NCBI GenBank assembly: GCA_021734045.1
Contig: JAIPJR010000019.1
Span: 1-37,209, forward strand
Direction of reading: 5' to 3'
DNA from: Fidelibacterota bacterium
Lineage (GTDB): Bacteria; Fidelibacterota; UBA8477
Length of the DNA: 37,209 nucleotides
Of the stretch, positions 8,627 through 18,369 are shown in pieces (position 1 is the first letter of the stretch; each line of letters begins with the position of its first letter). The notes under the pieces are model-generated. The model was not told the origin of the DNA and searched no databases. It saw only the letters and a program-made list of their open reading frames with translations. Both the position numbers and the translations under genes were made by a program.

Positions 8627-11600
8627 ATGTTTAAGCGAACTACGAAACGCGTATTACTTTTTACCCTATTCACAACCTTCGCCTGGACGGGTCAGGGACA
8701 CGGACCCCTGGCGCTTAAATCGGTCATTGAGGCGGTTCCCGAAGCCGCCCAATCCTATAGTCAATGGCAGACCTTTCAACGTGGTGATTATCTGATCATC
8801 GGTCAGGATGACGTGATAAATTCGCCGTACATCCCATTTTTTAAGCGTTTCAAAGAAGGTCAGGGATTTCGCGTATCCGTAGCCGGATTGAGTGAAACGG
8901 GCGCCACAGCTACAGAAATCAAGGCATACATTCAAAACTTCTACCAGACCCATAATCTTGAGTATGTCCTGCTCATCGGGGATGTGACCGGCTGGGCGGC
9001 TTTGCCGTCATTCACCATCGGTTCGGAAAATGATGTCACCGATCTGCCCTATGTTCTGCTGGAAGGCGATGACTACCTCCCGGAGGCGATCGTGGGACGC
9101 TGGCCTATCGATACCCAGACTGAATTGGGTGTGATTGTGAACAAGACCATGAATTACAGTCAGACGCCTTACGCTGGTTCCGACTGGCTGGACCGGGCGC
9201 TGGTGGTGGCGGGAAATTATGCCGATACGGGGGTTATTCTCACACCGGTCTGGACCTCCAGCTGGCTGGCGCGTGAGCTGGGAAATTTTGGCTACACCTC
9301 CGTGGACACCGTCTATTATCCACCCACCACGACACCGGAACAGATTCGCAATATTATGAATTCCGGTGTGGGCATCGTGAATTATCGCGGATGGGGAGAC
9401 GCCCACGGGTGGCATTTTCCCCAATTCCATGTCTCTGATTTTGACGCGGTTCAGGGGAGTCTGAACAATGGTTTCAGGCTGCCGGTCGTATTCAGTTTTG
9501 TCTGTGGAACGGGAAAATTCGATTCACCAATTGATCCTGCTTTTGGTGAGGCACTCCTTTCCCGCGGGACGGTAAGCACACCATCCGGCGCGGTGGCTGT
9601 GGTAGCGCCATCGGATCTCCATACCCGCACCAAATACAATAATGCGCTGAACAGTATCATGTGGGATGCTTTGCTGGAAGGCCGCGTGCATGAGTTAGGG
9701 CCGGCTTTGACAGCGGCAAAATTTGGATTTTTAAACGAATTCGCTGATCAGACCGGTCCCGGTGAGATGGGTGAGTTCTACTTCCACACTTATAACATTC
9801 TGGGCGATCCCAGTCTGCCCATCTGGCTGCTAACGCCCGAGGCAATTGACGTGACTGTGGAGGATTTTGGCGCGATTTCCGAAGATGATGCGGTCATGGT
9901 ATTGGATTTACCTGCAATCCCAGACGGAGTCTTCGCACTTAAACGAGGTGACACACTCATTGGATCGGGTCGCTGGGAGAATGGCCAAGTTCGTGTTTAT
10001 GCCTATGATGGGGCGGCTTTTGGAACAGAGGCGCTGACGCTCACATTAAATGCTCCCCAAAGATTACCGGTGACGCTGGATATAACTCCTGCAGCGGGCA
10101 CAGGAATCGGGATGGCGGGTTATGATGACCTGGTCTATCCGGGAGTGGCTACCCTGACGCCCGTTTTTTCCAATACCACTGGCAGCAGTGTGGATGCCCA
10201 GGTGACTTTCAGCAGTCTGGAGAGTGAATATAGTCAGGCCTTTTCCGTAACTATTCCCGCTGGCGGAAACGCTGCCGCCACGCCAGTCTTGGCACCGGTG
10301 ATTCATATCGGTGACCGTGAGGTAGTCCTCCATGCCACGATCAATGGCGACGCGTGTAAAATCGCTGTTCCGGTAATGCCGGTAACCGCCAGTATGGACC
10401 TTGACTTCGCGGCCGGTCATCAACCAAACCCAGGTGAAACATTTGCGTGGGGACTGGTAGCACAATTTCAAAACCTGCCGCTTTCGGGAGATTTAACGGC
10501 AGCGGTTTCCTCCACAGTGGAATACCTCACCATCACCCAAAACACCAGCCCGGCTACCATTCAGGATGGCGTCGTAACGATTTCGCCCAATGCCTTTGAG
10601 GCGACCCTGACCGATGTGGCCAGCGGGAGTAAATTTCCGCTCCATGTGGCTTTGCAGATGGATGGAGAACCCACGCCATTTTTTCAGCAAACCATTTTGG
10701 TCCCGGTGGGTGGACTCACCGCTGCTGAACCCACCCCGCCCGACGAATTTGGATACTGGGCTTATGATGATACGGATTTGGCCTATGAGGAAGCCCCGGT
10801 TTACAACTGGACAGAGCTGAGCACCCATGCCGGTGCTGCCTATTACCCGCTGGAGGATGACGACCACACCCGGGTTGAGCTGCCTTTCACATTTACTTAC
10901 TACGGGAATGTTTATAATGGACTGACCATCTCCTCCAATGGTTGGGCGTCATTCGAAGCGGAAAGTATTGATTTTTTCCGGAACTGGAGTATTCCGTTTC
11001 CACTGGGACCAGGCGCCATGGTGTCGCCCTTCTGGGATGACCTGGATTATGTGGACGGGAGCGGTGATTTGATCGATATCTATACACTGCACGATGAAGC
11101 GACGGGAAAATTCATTGTGGAGTGGCATGAAGTCCGCAATGGGTTTGGTGACCATAGTTTCAAGGAAACTTTTCAGCTCATTCTTTATGATCCTGCTACT
11201 CAGGTTGCTGCGGACGGTAACGGGGTGATTGAGTTTCAGTACGATGAAGTGAATGATGTGGACCAATCCAACAATTATTCCACCGTGGGCATCGAATCAC
11301 CGGATCAGAATGACGGGATTCAGTATGTTTATAACCGGATTTACGCGCCGGGTGCTGCTGAATTAGCCGCCGGTCGGGTGATCCGGTTCACCACCAATGC
11401 TCCCGCCAATTATTACAGCGACCTGGCAGATGAGAGGGGACAAACCCCGGAAACATTTTTAGTGGGGAATGCCTATCCCAATCCATTCAACCCGAGTACC
11501 CGTATTCCCGTCGCCCTGGCCGGCGCAGGTGACTTGCAGGTGACGCTCTACAACCTTCTGGGACAGGTGGTCCGTACCTTTTCACGCCATTACCCTGCAG

Positions 11601-11713
11601 CGGGTGAATATTCGGTAAAAATTGATGGTGAATTGCTACCCTCCGGTGTCTATTTGGTTGCACTGCGGGTAGGTGAACACCAGCGGATTCAGAAAATTAC
11701 ATTTTTAAAATAA
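8627..11713 (+). CDS. C25 (gingipain-like) peptidase family protein with T9SS type A sorting domain
   Basis: Signal peptide; C25-like core (DYLIIGQDDV..., YVLLIGDVTGWAALPSF, GIVNYRGWGDAHGW...VVFSFVCGTGKF, YNILGDPSLPIW); C-terminal AYPNPFNPSTRIPVALAGAG... Confidence 0.87.
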   Translation: MFKRTTKRVLLFTLFTTFAWTGQGHGPLALKSVIEAVPEAAQSYSQWQTFQRGDYLIIGQDDVINSPYIPFFKRFKEGQGFRVSVAGLSETGATATEIKAYIQNFYQTHNLEYVLLIGDVTGWAALPSFTIGSENDVTDLPYVLLEGDDYLPEAIVGRWPIDTQTELGVIVNKTMNYSQTPYAGSDWLDRALVVAGNYADTGVILTPVWTSSWLARELGNFGYTSVDTVYYPPTTTPEQIRNIMNSGVGIVNYRGWGDAHGWHFPQFHVSDFDAVQGSLNNGFRLPVVFSFVCGTGKFDSPIDPAFGEALLSRGTVSTPSGAVAVVAPSDLHTRTKYNNALNSIMWDALLEGRVHELGPALTAAKFGFLNEFADQTGPGEMGEFYFHTYNILGDPSLPIWLLTPEAIDVTVEDFGAISEDDAVMVLDLPAIPDGVFALKRGDTLIGSGRWENGQVRVYAYDGAAFGTEALTLTLNAPQRLPVTLDITPAAGTGIGMAGYDDLVYPGVATLTPVFSNTTGSSVDAQVTFSSLESEYSQAFSVTIPAGGNAAATPVLAPVIHIGDREVVLHATINGDACKIAVPVMPVTASMDLDFAAGHQPNPGETFAWGLVAQFQNLPLSGDLTAAVSSTVEYLTITQNTSPATIQDGVVTISPNAFEATLTDVASGSKFPLHVALQMDGEPTPFFQQTILVPVGGLTAAEPTPPDEFGYWAYDDTDLAYEEAPVYNWTELSTHAGAAYYPLEDDDHTRVELPFTFTYYGNVYNGLTISSNGWASFEAESIDFFRNWSIPFPLGPGAMVSPFWDDLDYVDGSGDLIDIYTLHDEATGKFIVEWHEVRNGFGDHSFKETFQLILYDPATQVAADGNGVIEFQYDEVNDVDQSNNYSTVGIESPDQNDGIQYVYNRIYAPGAAELAAGRVIRFTTNAPANYYSDLADERGQTPETFLVGNAYPNPFNPSTRIPVALAGAGDLQVTLYNLLGQVVRTFSRHYPAAGEYSVKIDGELLPSGVYLVALRVGEHQRIQKITFLK

Positions 11714-11947
11714 CAGCCCGCAAATGACCGTAAAAAATGGGTTAATTGAGAATGAATCGCCAATAGTTGGTAATGGAAAGTAAAGCGGATAACCATTTTT
11801 GGCATAATGGGAAAGCAAGTTTTAATCTCATTCCGTAAACGTCAATTTCCCGTATTATGATAAAAATGTTAAATTCAATCAATTTGTAGGGTTAGGGGCC
11901 GTTCCTATATTTTTGCCCGAACAACCAATGGAAACACAGAGGAGCCT

Positions 11948-14900
11948 ATGCAAGTCACATCTGTCCGGCTGAGTCGTTTGACTGGGATCTCAATATTCAT
12001 AAGTACATTACTTTTTGCCAATCAGGCAGCCCCTATTCAACCCTTACAGATTGAACAATTCGATGCGGATAAATCGGTCTTGCATTATCAGATGTCGGAT
12101 TTTTCGCTGGGAGAAATTTCGCTGGCCAGTGGAACATATGACCGGATTTTATCACCGATGCAGTCCACTTTGCGTGAGCCCGGCGCACCGGAAATTCCCA
12201 CTGCCGTTACATTCCTGGCCGTGCCACGGGACGGGGCAACGACGGTTTCGGTGGAAATCCTTAACAGCCAGATCGTTGAAGATGTGAATTTGCTGCCCAC
12301 CCAGGCGGAACAGTTAGAAACCGAAAAATTCGGAACCAGTTTTTTGAAAAATGACGCCATTTACACCCAGAACGGCTGGTATCCCCAGTCGGAAGCGGTA
12401 CTCCATGAACGGGTAGTAATGCGGGATATGGTTATGGCGCCACTGGAAGTGCGCCCTTTTCAGTATAATCCGGTGACCAAACAGCTCCGGGTTATCACCG
12501 AACTGCAGGTTACAGTGAACCATGAACAAAGACTCACGGCGCCGGATCGTCCCATTTCACCTCTGTTTGCGCCATTTTACGAAGCTGTCATCGCCAATTA
12601 TCCCCAGGTTGCGGTGGAGGAAATGCAACGCCCCACCTACCTGTTTATCGCGCCCAATAACTTCGCCGTCACCGGTATTTTAGCGCCTCTCATGGCTTGG
12701 AAACACGAGAAGGGCTTTAATGTCCATCTGGCCACCACCAGCGAAACCGGTACCACCACCAGCAGCATTAAAAACTATATCCAGAATGCCTATGATAACT
12801 GGTCAGATCGTCCCGACCTGATTTGTCTGGTCGGCGATGCCGGCGGCAGCTTCAATATCCCCACGTTTAATGAAAACTGGTCATTTTATCATGGTGAAGG
12901 CGACCATCCTTACGTCGAACTGGAGGGCGTTGACTATATAGCCGATGCTTTCATCGGCAGGTTGACTTTTGCCACAACCACGCAGTTACTGACCATTGTA
13001 AACAAGATTCTGGCTTATGAAAAAACGCCCTATATGGACAACACGGACTGGTTCACCCATGCGGTTTTGGTTGGTGATCCCGCCTCCTCTGGCCAGTCAA
13101 CCATCACAACAAGTCGCTACATCAATGAAGTGACGGAAAATTTTGGTTTCGACAACACATTGATTTTTTCCGGTTCCTTCACCTCACAGATGGCCACCGG
13201 GTTAAACCAGGGTGCCTCCTATTTTAATTACCGTGGCTGGCTGGGAATGAGCGGCTGGTCCAACACGAATACAGCAGCTCTTTCCAATGGCTTCATGATG
13301 CCTTTCGTCTCGATTTTAACCTGCGGAACTGGTAGCTTTGCCAGCGGTGAAGCGCGTTCTGAAGCTTTTTTGACAGTAGGTTCACCCTCCATCCCGAAAG
13401 GCGGAATCGCAGCAGTGGGAACGGCCACCAGCGGAACACACACGCTTTACAATAACTGTGTCTCCGGTGGGATTTACCACGGCATTTTCAATGAACACCT
13501 GTATTACGCCGGTGGCGCTTTGGCCCGCGGCTGGTTCAACCTGAACCTGAGCTATCCTAATGATAACGGGAATTATGTAGAAATTTTCACCCACTGGAAC
13601 AGCCTGATGGGCGATCCGGGTGTGGAGCTGTGGACCGGTGTCCCGCAGACGATTACCGTTACGGTGCCCGATACCATCCCCGCATCTGCTGATTACCTCA
13701 CCGTTAATGTGACCGGGGGAATGGGATTCCCCATCGAAAACGCCTGGGTAACGGCTCTGCAAGGATCCGATGTGGTCTTTGAGTCAGGTTATACTGATGG
13801 CTCGGGTGTTTGTGTATTACCACTGGATGGACTTCAGGCTGGCACACTTCGACTTACAGTCACGCGGCATAATGCCATTCCGGTCCAGAACGACCTGGTG
13901 GTTGCGAACCTGGCGCGCGAGATGGCCGTGAATGATTTTTCAATTGATGACGCCACCGGTAATAATGACGGACAGGTCAACCCTGGCGAATCCATTGATG
14001 CTACGGTTAACCTGAAGAATTTAGGCACGCTGTCTGTTGATGATTTGACCGGAATTATTCGCATCAACGATGGCGGTATTAACCTCAATGATACGCTGGC
14101 GCTTGGAAGTATCGCCGCCGGCGATAGTGTGGATATTACCGGTATCACGCTGGATGTTCCGCTGGATTATCCCGGCAATGGCCTGATTGATATGTGGATT
14201 ACCCTTACTGCGGACACACTGGTCTGGCAAGACCATGTGATTCTGGAGGTTTTTGCTCCCAAACTGGTGGTGCATTCACTGGCAGAGCAGGGTCAACCCA
14301 ATCCCTCCTTTGATCCGGGCGAAGCAACGACATTGGTCATATCCGGAACCAATATGGGACGATCCGGCACCAGTAATCTCACCGGAATCCTGATTAGCCT
14401 TACGGACGAAATTACCGTGGAAGATTCGGTAGCGCCATTTACTGATGGATTACCGGATGAGTCCATCTCGAACAATGGCACGCCATTTACCATCAATCTC
14501 AGTACTCAGATGACTGTCGGTATGCAGGCACCATTGGAGCTCCAGATCACCGATGATTCCGGGTTTGAGCAGACAATCAGTATTCTATTACCGATTGGTA
14601 CGCCCACGATTGGCGATCCACTGGGACCAGATGGGGGCGGGTATTTTTGTTATGACGATGAAGATTTGGCCTATGCACTGGCCCCCACCTATTCCTGGAG
14701 CTCTATTTCTCCGACCAATCTGGGATCTGGAACGCTGGTCCCGTTGAATGACCATGGGGAAAATCAGGACGATATCGCCACGATTAGTCTGCCCTTTTCA
14801 TTTGGATTTTATGGACAGAATTATTCCCAGGTTTCAATCTCGTCCAATGGTTACGTGGCGCTGGGAGTCAGTGAACAAGGGACATTTCGGAACTGGCGAA

Positions 14901-16123
14901 TTCCCGGTGCACTGGGGCCAAATCCCATGATTGCCGGATTCTGGGATGATTTGATGCTGGGGACTGGCAGTGGTGTGTATACCTACTTCGATGTGGTGGA
15001 ACACAAATTCATCATCGAATACAACCGCATGGTGAACCGGTATGACAATTCTTCGCGTGAAACCTTTCAAATCGTGCTCTACGATCCCCAGTACTACGGC
15101 AGCAGCGATGGAAATGGCGATATCCTGATTCTTTATAATGAAGTTCACAACGTCGATTCGGGAACAGGATCCTCATCCTCACATGGCAATTATGCCACGG
15201 TGGGAATTAAAAATCAAACCGGTACGGTTGGGTTGGAGTACACGTATGACAACGATTATCCGGTGGCTGCCAAACCGCTGGAGAGCCAGATGGCACTCTT
15301 TTTCACAACGCGTACGGATGATATCCTGCCTTGTCCGGGTTGGGGCAAAGGCGATGTGAATCACGACGGTTGGCGCAACGTGCAGGATTTGGTGGCTACG
15401 GTGAATGTCATTTTCGGCACCAATCCGGGCGAATGCGGGATGTGGGCTGCTGATATGAATTCAGATTCACTGGTGAATGTCTCAGATGTGGTCCTGCAGG
15501 TAAATTCCATCCTGGGCGCTACACAATTAGCGAAGTCTGTACCGATTGAATCGGCGGTTTTTCAAAAGGGAAACGGTCAGGTTTTACTGAAAAACGCAGG
15601 TGGTGTAGCCGGATTCCAACTGGATTTGGTTACCGAAACGAAACCGGAACTCATGAACCACCCGGGACTGCATCTGCGCCTGGGTGAGACGCCAGTGGGA
15701 TACCGGATAGTGGGGTACTGGACTGAAACACCGGCCGCTGAGTACATCATTGCACTCACGTCTGACAACGAGGTTGCCATGGACGCGGCGTTAGTTTCCG
15801 ATGCAACCGGTAAGAGTTTCGCTGCCAAAACTGCACTGCTGCCGGAATCCTTTGAAATTGTCAAGGTCTTCCCAAATCCATTTAACCCGTCGGTTCAAAT
15901 GGAATATTTTTTGCCCGAACAATCGCTGGTAACGGTCACGATTTACAATCAACTGGGGCAGCGCGTAGCGACGCTATTGAGTCAGGAACAATCAGCTGGT
16001 CAATACTCCATCCGGTGGCGGGGCACGGATGATCTGGGACGCATGGTAAGTTCCGGTGTCTATCTGGCTCAGGTGCGGGTCGCGGATCAGGTTCGGGTTG
16101 TAAAACTCACATTAATGCGTTAG
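11948..16123 (+). CDS. C25 (gingipain-like) family protein with propeptide-like N-terminus, dockerin-like pair and T9SS type A sorting domain
   Basis: Signal peptide; N-terminal propeptide-like region; RPTYLFIAPNNF...LICLVGDAGG...YFNYRGWLGMSGW...ILTCGTGSF...NSLMGDPGVELW; GDVNHDGWRNVQDLV...ADMNSDSLVNVSDVV; VFPNPFNPSVQMEYFLPEQ... Confidence 0.87.
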   Translation: MQVTSVRLSRLTGISIFISTLLFANQAAPIQPLQIEQFDADKSVLHYQMSDFSLGEISLASGTYDRILSPMQSTLREPGAPEIPTAVTFLAVPRDGATTVSVEILNSQIVEDVNLLPTQAEQLETEKFGTSFLKNDAIYTQNGWYPQSEAVLHERVVMRDMVMAPLEVRPFQYNPVTKQLRVITELQVTVNHEQRLTAPDRPISPLFAPFYEAVIANYPQVAVEEMQRPTYLFIAPNNFAVTGILAPLMAWKHEKGFNVHLATTSETGTTTSSIKNYIQNAYDNWSDRPDLICLVGDAGGSFNIPTFNENWSFYHGEGDHPYVELEGVDYIADAFIGRLTFATTTQLLTIVNKILAYEKTPYMDNTDWFTHAVLVGDPASSGQSTITTSRYINEVTENFGFDNTLIFSGSFTSQMATGLNQGASYFNYRGWLGMSGWSNTNTAALSNGFMMPFVSILTCGTGSFASGEARSEAFLTVGSPSIPKGGIAAVGTATSGTHTLYNNCVSGGIYHGIFNEHLYYAGGALARGWFNLNLSYPNDNGNYVEIFTHWNSLMGDPGVELWTGVPQTITVTVPDTIPASADYLTVNVTGGMGFPIENAWVTALQGSDVVFESGYTDGSGVCVLPLDGLQAGTLRLTVTRHNAIPVQNDLVVANLAREMAVNDFSIDDATGNNDGQVNPGESIDATVNLKNLGTLSVDDLTGIIRINDGGINLNDTLALGSIAAGDSVDITGITLDVPLDYPGNGLIDMWITLTADTLVWQDHVILEVFAPKLVVHSLAEQGQPNPSFDPGEATTLVISGTNMGRSGTSNLTGILISLTDEITVEDSVAPFTDGLPDESISNNGTPFTINLSTQMTVGMQAPLELQITDDSGFEQTISILLPIGTPTIGDPLGPDGGGYFCYDDEDLAYALAPTYSWSSISPTNLGSGTLVPLNDHGENQDDIATISLPFSFGFYGQNYSQVSISSNGYVALGVSEQGTFRNWRIPGALGPNPMIAGFWDDLMLGTGSGVYTYFDVVEHKFIIEYNRMVNRYDNSSRETFQIVLYDPQYYGSSDGNGDILILYNEVHNVDSGTGSSSSHGNYATVGIKNQTGTVGLEYTYDNDYPVAAKPLESQMALFFTTRTDDILPCPGWGKGDVNHDGWRNVQDLVATVNVIFGTNPGECGMWAADMNSDSLVNVSDVVLQVNSILGATQLAKSVPIESAVFQKGNGQVLLKNAGGVAGFQLDLVTETKPELMNHPGLHLRLGETPVGYRIVGYWTETPAAEYIIALTSDNEVAMDAALVSDATGKSFAAKTALLPESFEIVKVFPNPFNPSVQMEYFLPEQSLVTVTIYNQLGQRVATLLSQEQSAGQYSIRWRGTDDLGRMVSSGVYLAQVRVADQVRVVKLTLMR

Positions 16124-16148
16124 CGAGGAATTTTCACCCGGGGGAGTG

Positions 16149-16823
16149 ATGAACATGAATAAGTCTGTACTATTGATCGAAGATGATCCGGAGATTATTG
16201 AGGTTCTCCAGGAAAACCTGAAATTTGAAGGTTTTGAAACGGCCGTCGCCAAAGACGGGAATTCAGGTCTGGAGAAAGCCCGCCGCAATGATTACGGATT
16301 GATTTTGCTGGATTGGACACTGCCAGAATTGTCCGGAATTGATCTGCTGAAAAAATTGCGTGAAGATAAAGTGGTTACCCCGGTCATAATGCTTACCGCT
16401 CGTCATTCGGAGCTGGATAAGGTTCAAGGGCTGGAGTATGGTTGTGATGATTATATTACCAAACCATTTGGTATGCGTGAATTGATTGCCCGGATGAATG
16501 CGGTTTTGCGCCGATATGCCAGTCGTTCCGAAGACGAGCGTACTGAAATTCCACAAATTGTACGGGGCGAGATGGTCATTGATCTGGAGAAACACAAGGT
16601 TTTCATGGGTGAGCGTGAAGTTCAGCTCACTGCCACCGAGTTCGATCTCTTGGCTCTTCTGGCCCGTCAACCAGGGCGCGTTTACAGTCGCAAAAAACTT
16701 TTGGATTTGGTCTGGGACTATTCTTACGAAGGGTACGAAAACACGGTCAACACGCATGTGAACCGGTTGCGTGCAAAAATCGAAGTTGATCCCAATAAGC
16801 CCAAGTATGTTCTTACCGTTTGA
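16149..16823 (+). CDS. OmpR/PhoB-type response regulator, terminated by an in-frame TGA within the C-terminal winged-helix motif (frame otherwise open to 16862)
   Basis: Receiver domain (LLIEDDPEIIEVL, LILLDWTLPELSGIDLL, VIMLTAR, YGCDDYITKPF) and winged helix (LTATEFDLLALLARQPGRVYSRKKLLDLVWDY...NTVNTHVNRLRAKIEVDP). Ends KYVLTV-TGA-GVGYKFTEELVD-TAG. Confidence 0.88.
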   Translation: MNMNKSVLLIEDDPEIIEVLQENLKFEGFETAVAKDGNSGLEKARRNDYGLILLDWTLPELSGIDLLKKLREDKVVTPVIMLTARHSELDKVQGLEYGCDDYITKPFGMRELIARMNAVLRRYASRSEDERTEIPQIVRGEMVIDLEKHKVFMGEREVQLTATEFDLLALLARQPGRVYSRKKLLDLVWDYSYEGYENTVNTHVNRLRAKIEVDPNKPKYVLTV

Positions 16824-16877
16824 GGGGTAGGCTATAAATTTACCGAGGAATTGGTAGATTAGGTCCACAGCAGTACT

Positions 16878-18359
16878 TTGAATAATGTTTCGTCGCATGT
16901 GTCTTTTTTCCGGACGCTGACATTCAAACTGTCAGCGGTTCTGGTGATATTCTTCTCTATCAACGGGATTGCTTTGGTGTTGTGGGATCAGCGTGACCTG
17001 TTAAGGGATATCAAGCTGGATACACAGATTGCTTTCGCGGATGAGGGCATAACACTGGCAAATGAATTAACACCGTTAATTCAAGACCCTGAGGCCACAC
17101 AATCATTCCTGGATTCTGTGGCTTATTATTATCAGGGCATGGAGTTATTCATTCTTGATGTCTCTGGCAATGTATTACACCATGCCAGCGATATCCCCTC
17201 ACAGGTTAAGCGACCGCAAATCGATATGGAGCCGATCCTCCATTTTATCCGGGGCAGCGAAATGGATTATCCCATTGATGTGGAAATCCCCACCAGCGAT
17301 GATCTGGAATTCGTATTCTCCGCAGCAGAGATCCCTGAAGCAACCGAACCCCGGTACGCCATGATCACCTTCCTGGGAGGCGGAGACGACCCGGTACTCT
17401 CATTCTGGGATAAATACGGTGCGCTGTTAATTCGAACTATTCTGTTTTCACTGGCGATTGCGGCGATAACCGGTGCCATCATTTGGGCTGGTTTCACACG
17501 CCGTGTGAACCGTGCAGCCAGTAAGGTCCGACGATTCAAAACGGGTAATAACCATGTTAAGATTGACGATGATTCCCGGGACGAACTGGGGGCTGTGGCT
17601 GCCGCGTTTAATGACATGGTGGACCGGGTAGATCGAATGTTGAAAGAATTGGAATTGAAGGAAAGGAGTCGCAGCGAGCTGGTGGCGACGGTTTCACATG
17701 AGCTTCAGACTCCCCTCACCGTCATCCAGGGCAATATCGAAACCATGCTGCTCCACCAGCAGGAAATCGATGGCCCCACCATGGACCATAAATTGCGCAC
17801 CATTCACGACCAGATTAATCACCTGAGCAATCTCATCGGGGACTTGTTCACCATCTCTATTCTTGATACCGGTCAGATGCACATCAAGCCGGAACCCTTT
17901 CTGCTATCTGAGCTTACCGAGGATACACTGGCGGAATTTGATCATGTTATTACCGACAAGAAACTCACCATTAAACGCAATTTCTTACGCCCACCTGAGC
18001 CTGTGCTTGCCGATCCAATTCGGATTCGACAAGTCCTACGGAATCTCCTGAGTAATGCCATTAAATTCACACCGCCGGAAGGGACCATCACCCTGTCCAC
18101 GCAAAGGTCAGGTGATAATTTGGATTTTACCATTTCGGATACGGGCAGCGGTATTCCACAGGATGAACTTAAGCATATTTTCGATAGTTTTTACCGCTCC
18201 CGTGACACCCACAAGCAAAAGGTGAAAGGAACTGGTCTGGGGTTGACCATTTGTCAGAAAATCCTGGGTTTACACCAGTCCATCCTTACGGTGGATAGTA
18301 AAACGGGGGAAGGTGCGACATTCTCCTTCAAGCTCCCGTTTTTTGCCGGTCCGGAATAA
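16878..18359 (+). CDS. Membrane sensor histidine kinase (HAMP, HisKA, HATPase_c)
   Basis: Two TM segments, HAMP-like linker, SHELQTPLTVIQGNIE H-box, N/G boxes (LRNLLSNAIKFTPPEG, ISDTGSGIPQDEL, GTGLGLTICQKI). TTG start in the ORF track; exact start uncertain. Confidence 0.9.
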   Translation: MNNVSSHVSFFRTLTFKLSAVLVIFFSINGIALVLWDQRDLLRDIKLDTQIAFADEGITLANELTPLIQDPEATQSFLDSVAYYYQGMELFILDVSGNVLHHASDIPSQVKRPQIDMEPILHFIRGSEMDYPIDVEIPTSDDLEFVFSAAEIPEATEPRYAMITFLGGGDDPVLSFWDKYGALLIRTILFSLAIAAITGAIIWAGFTRRVNRAASKVRRFKTGNNHVKIDDDSRDELGAVAAAFNDMVDRVDRMLKELELKERSRSELVATVSHELQTPLTVIQGNIETMLLHQQEIDGPTMDHKLRTIHDQINHLSNLIGDLFTISILDTGQMHIKPEPFLLSELTEDTLAEFDHVITDKKLTIKRNFLRPPEPVLADPIRIRQVLRNLLSNAIKFTPPEGTITLSTQRSGDNLDFTISDTGSGIPQDELKHIFDSFYRSRDTHKQKVKGTGLGLTICQKILGLHQSILTVDSKTGEGATFSFKLPFFAGPE

Positions 18360-18369
18360 TTCTCGCACC

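Noticed and set aside
16821-16823. Selenocysteine at the regulator TGA
   Set aside because: The family consensus at this position is Arg, not Cys, and I saw no SECIS-like hairpin directly downstream, so Sec insertion is an unlikely explanation.
16263-16898. 211-aa minus-strand ORF opposite the response regulator
   Set aside because: Shadow ORF with no recognisable domain; the + strand regulator and kinase fully explain the region.
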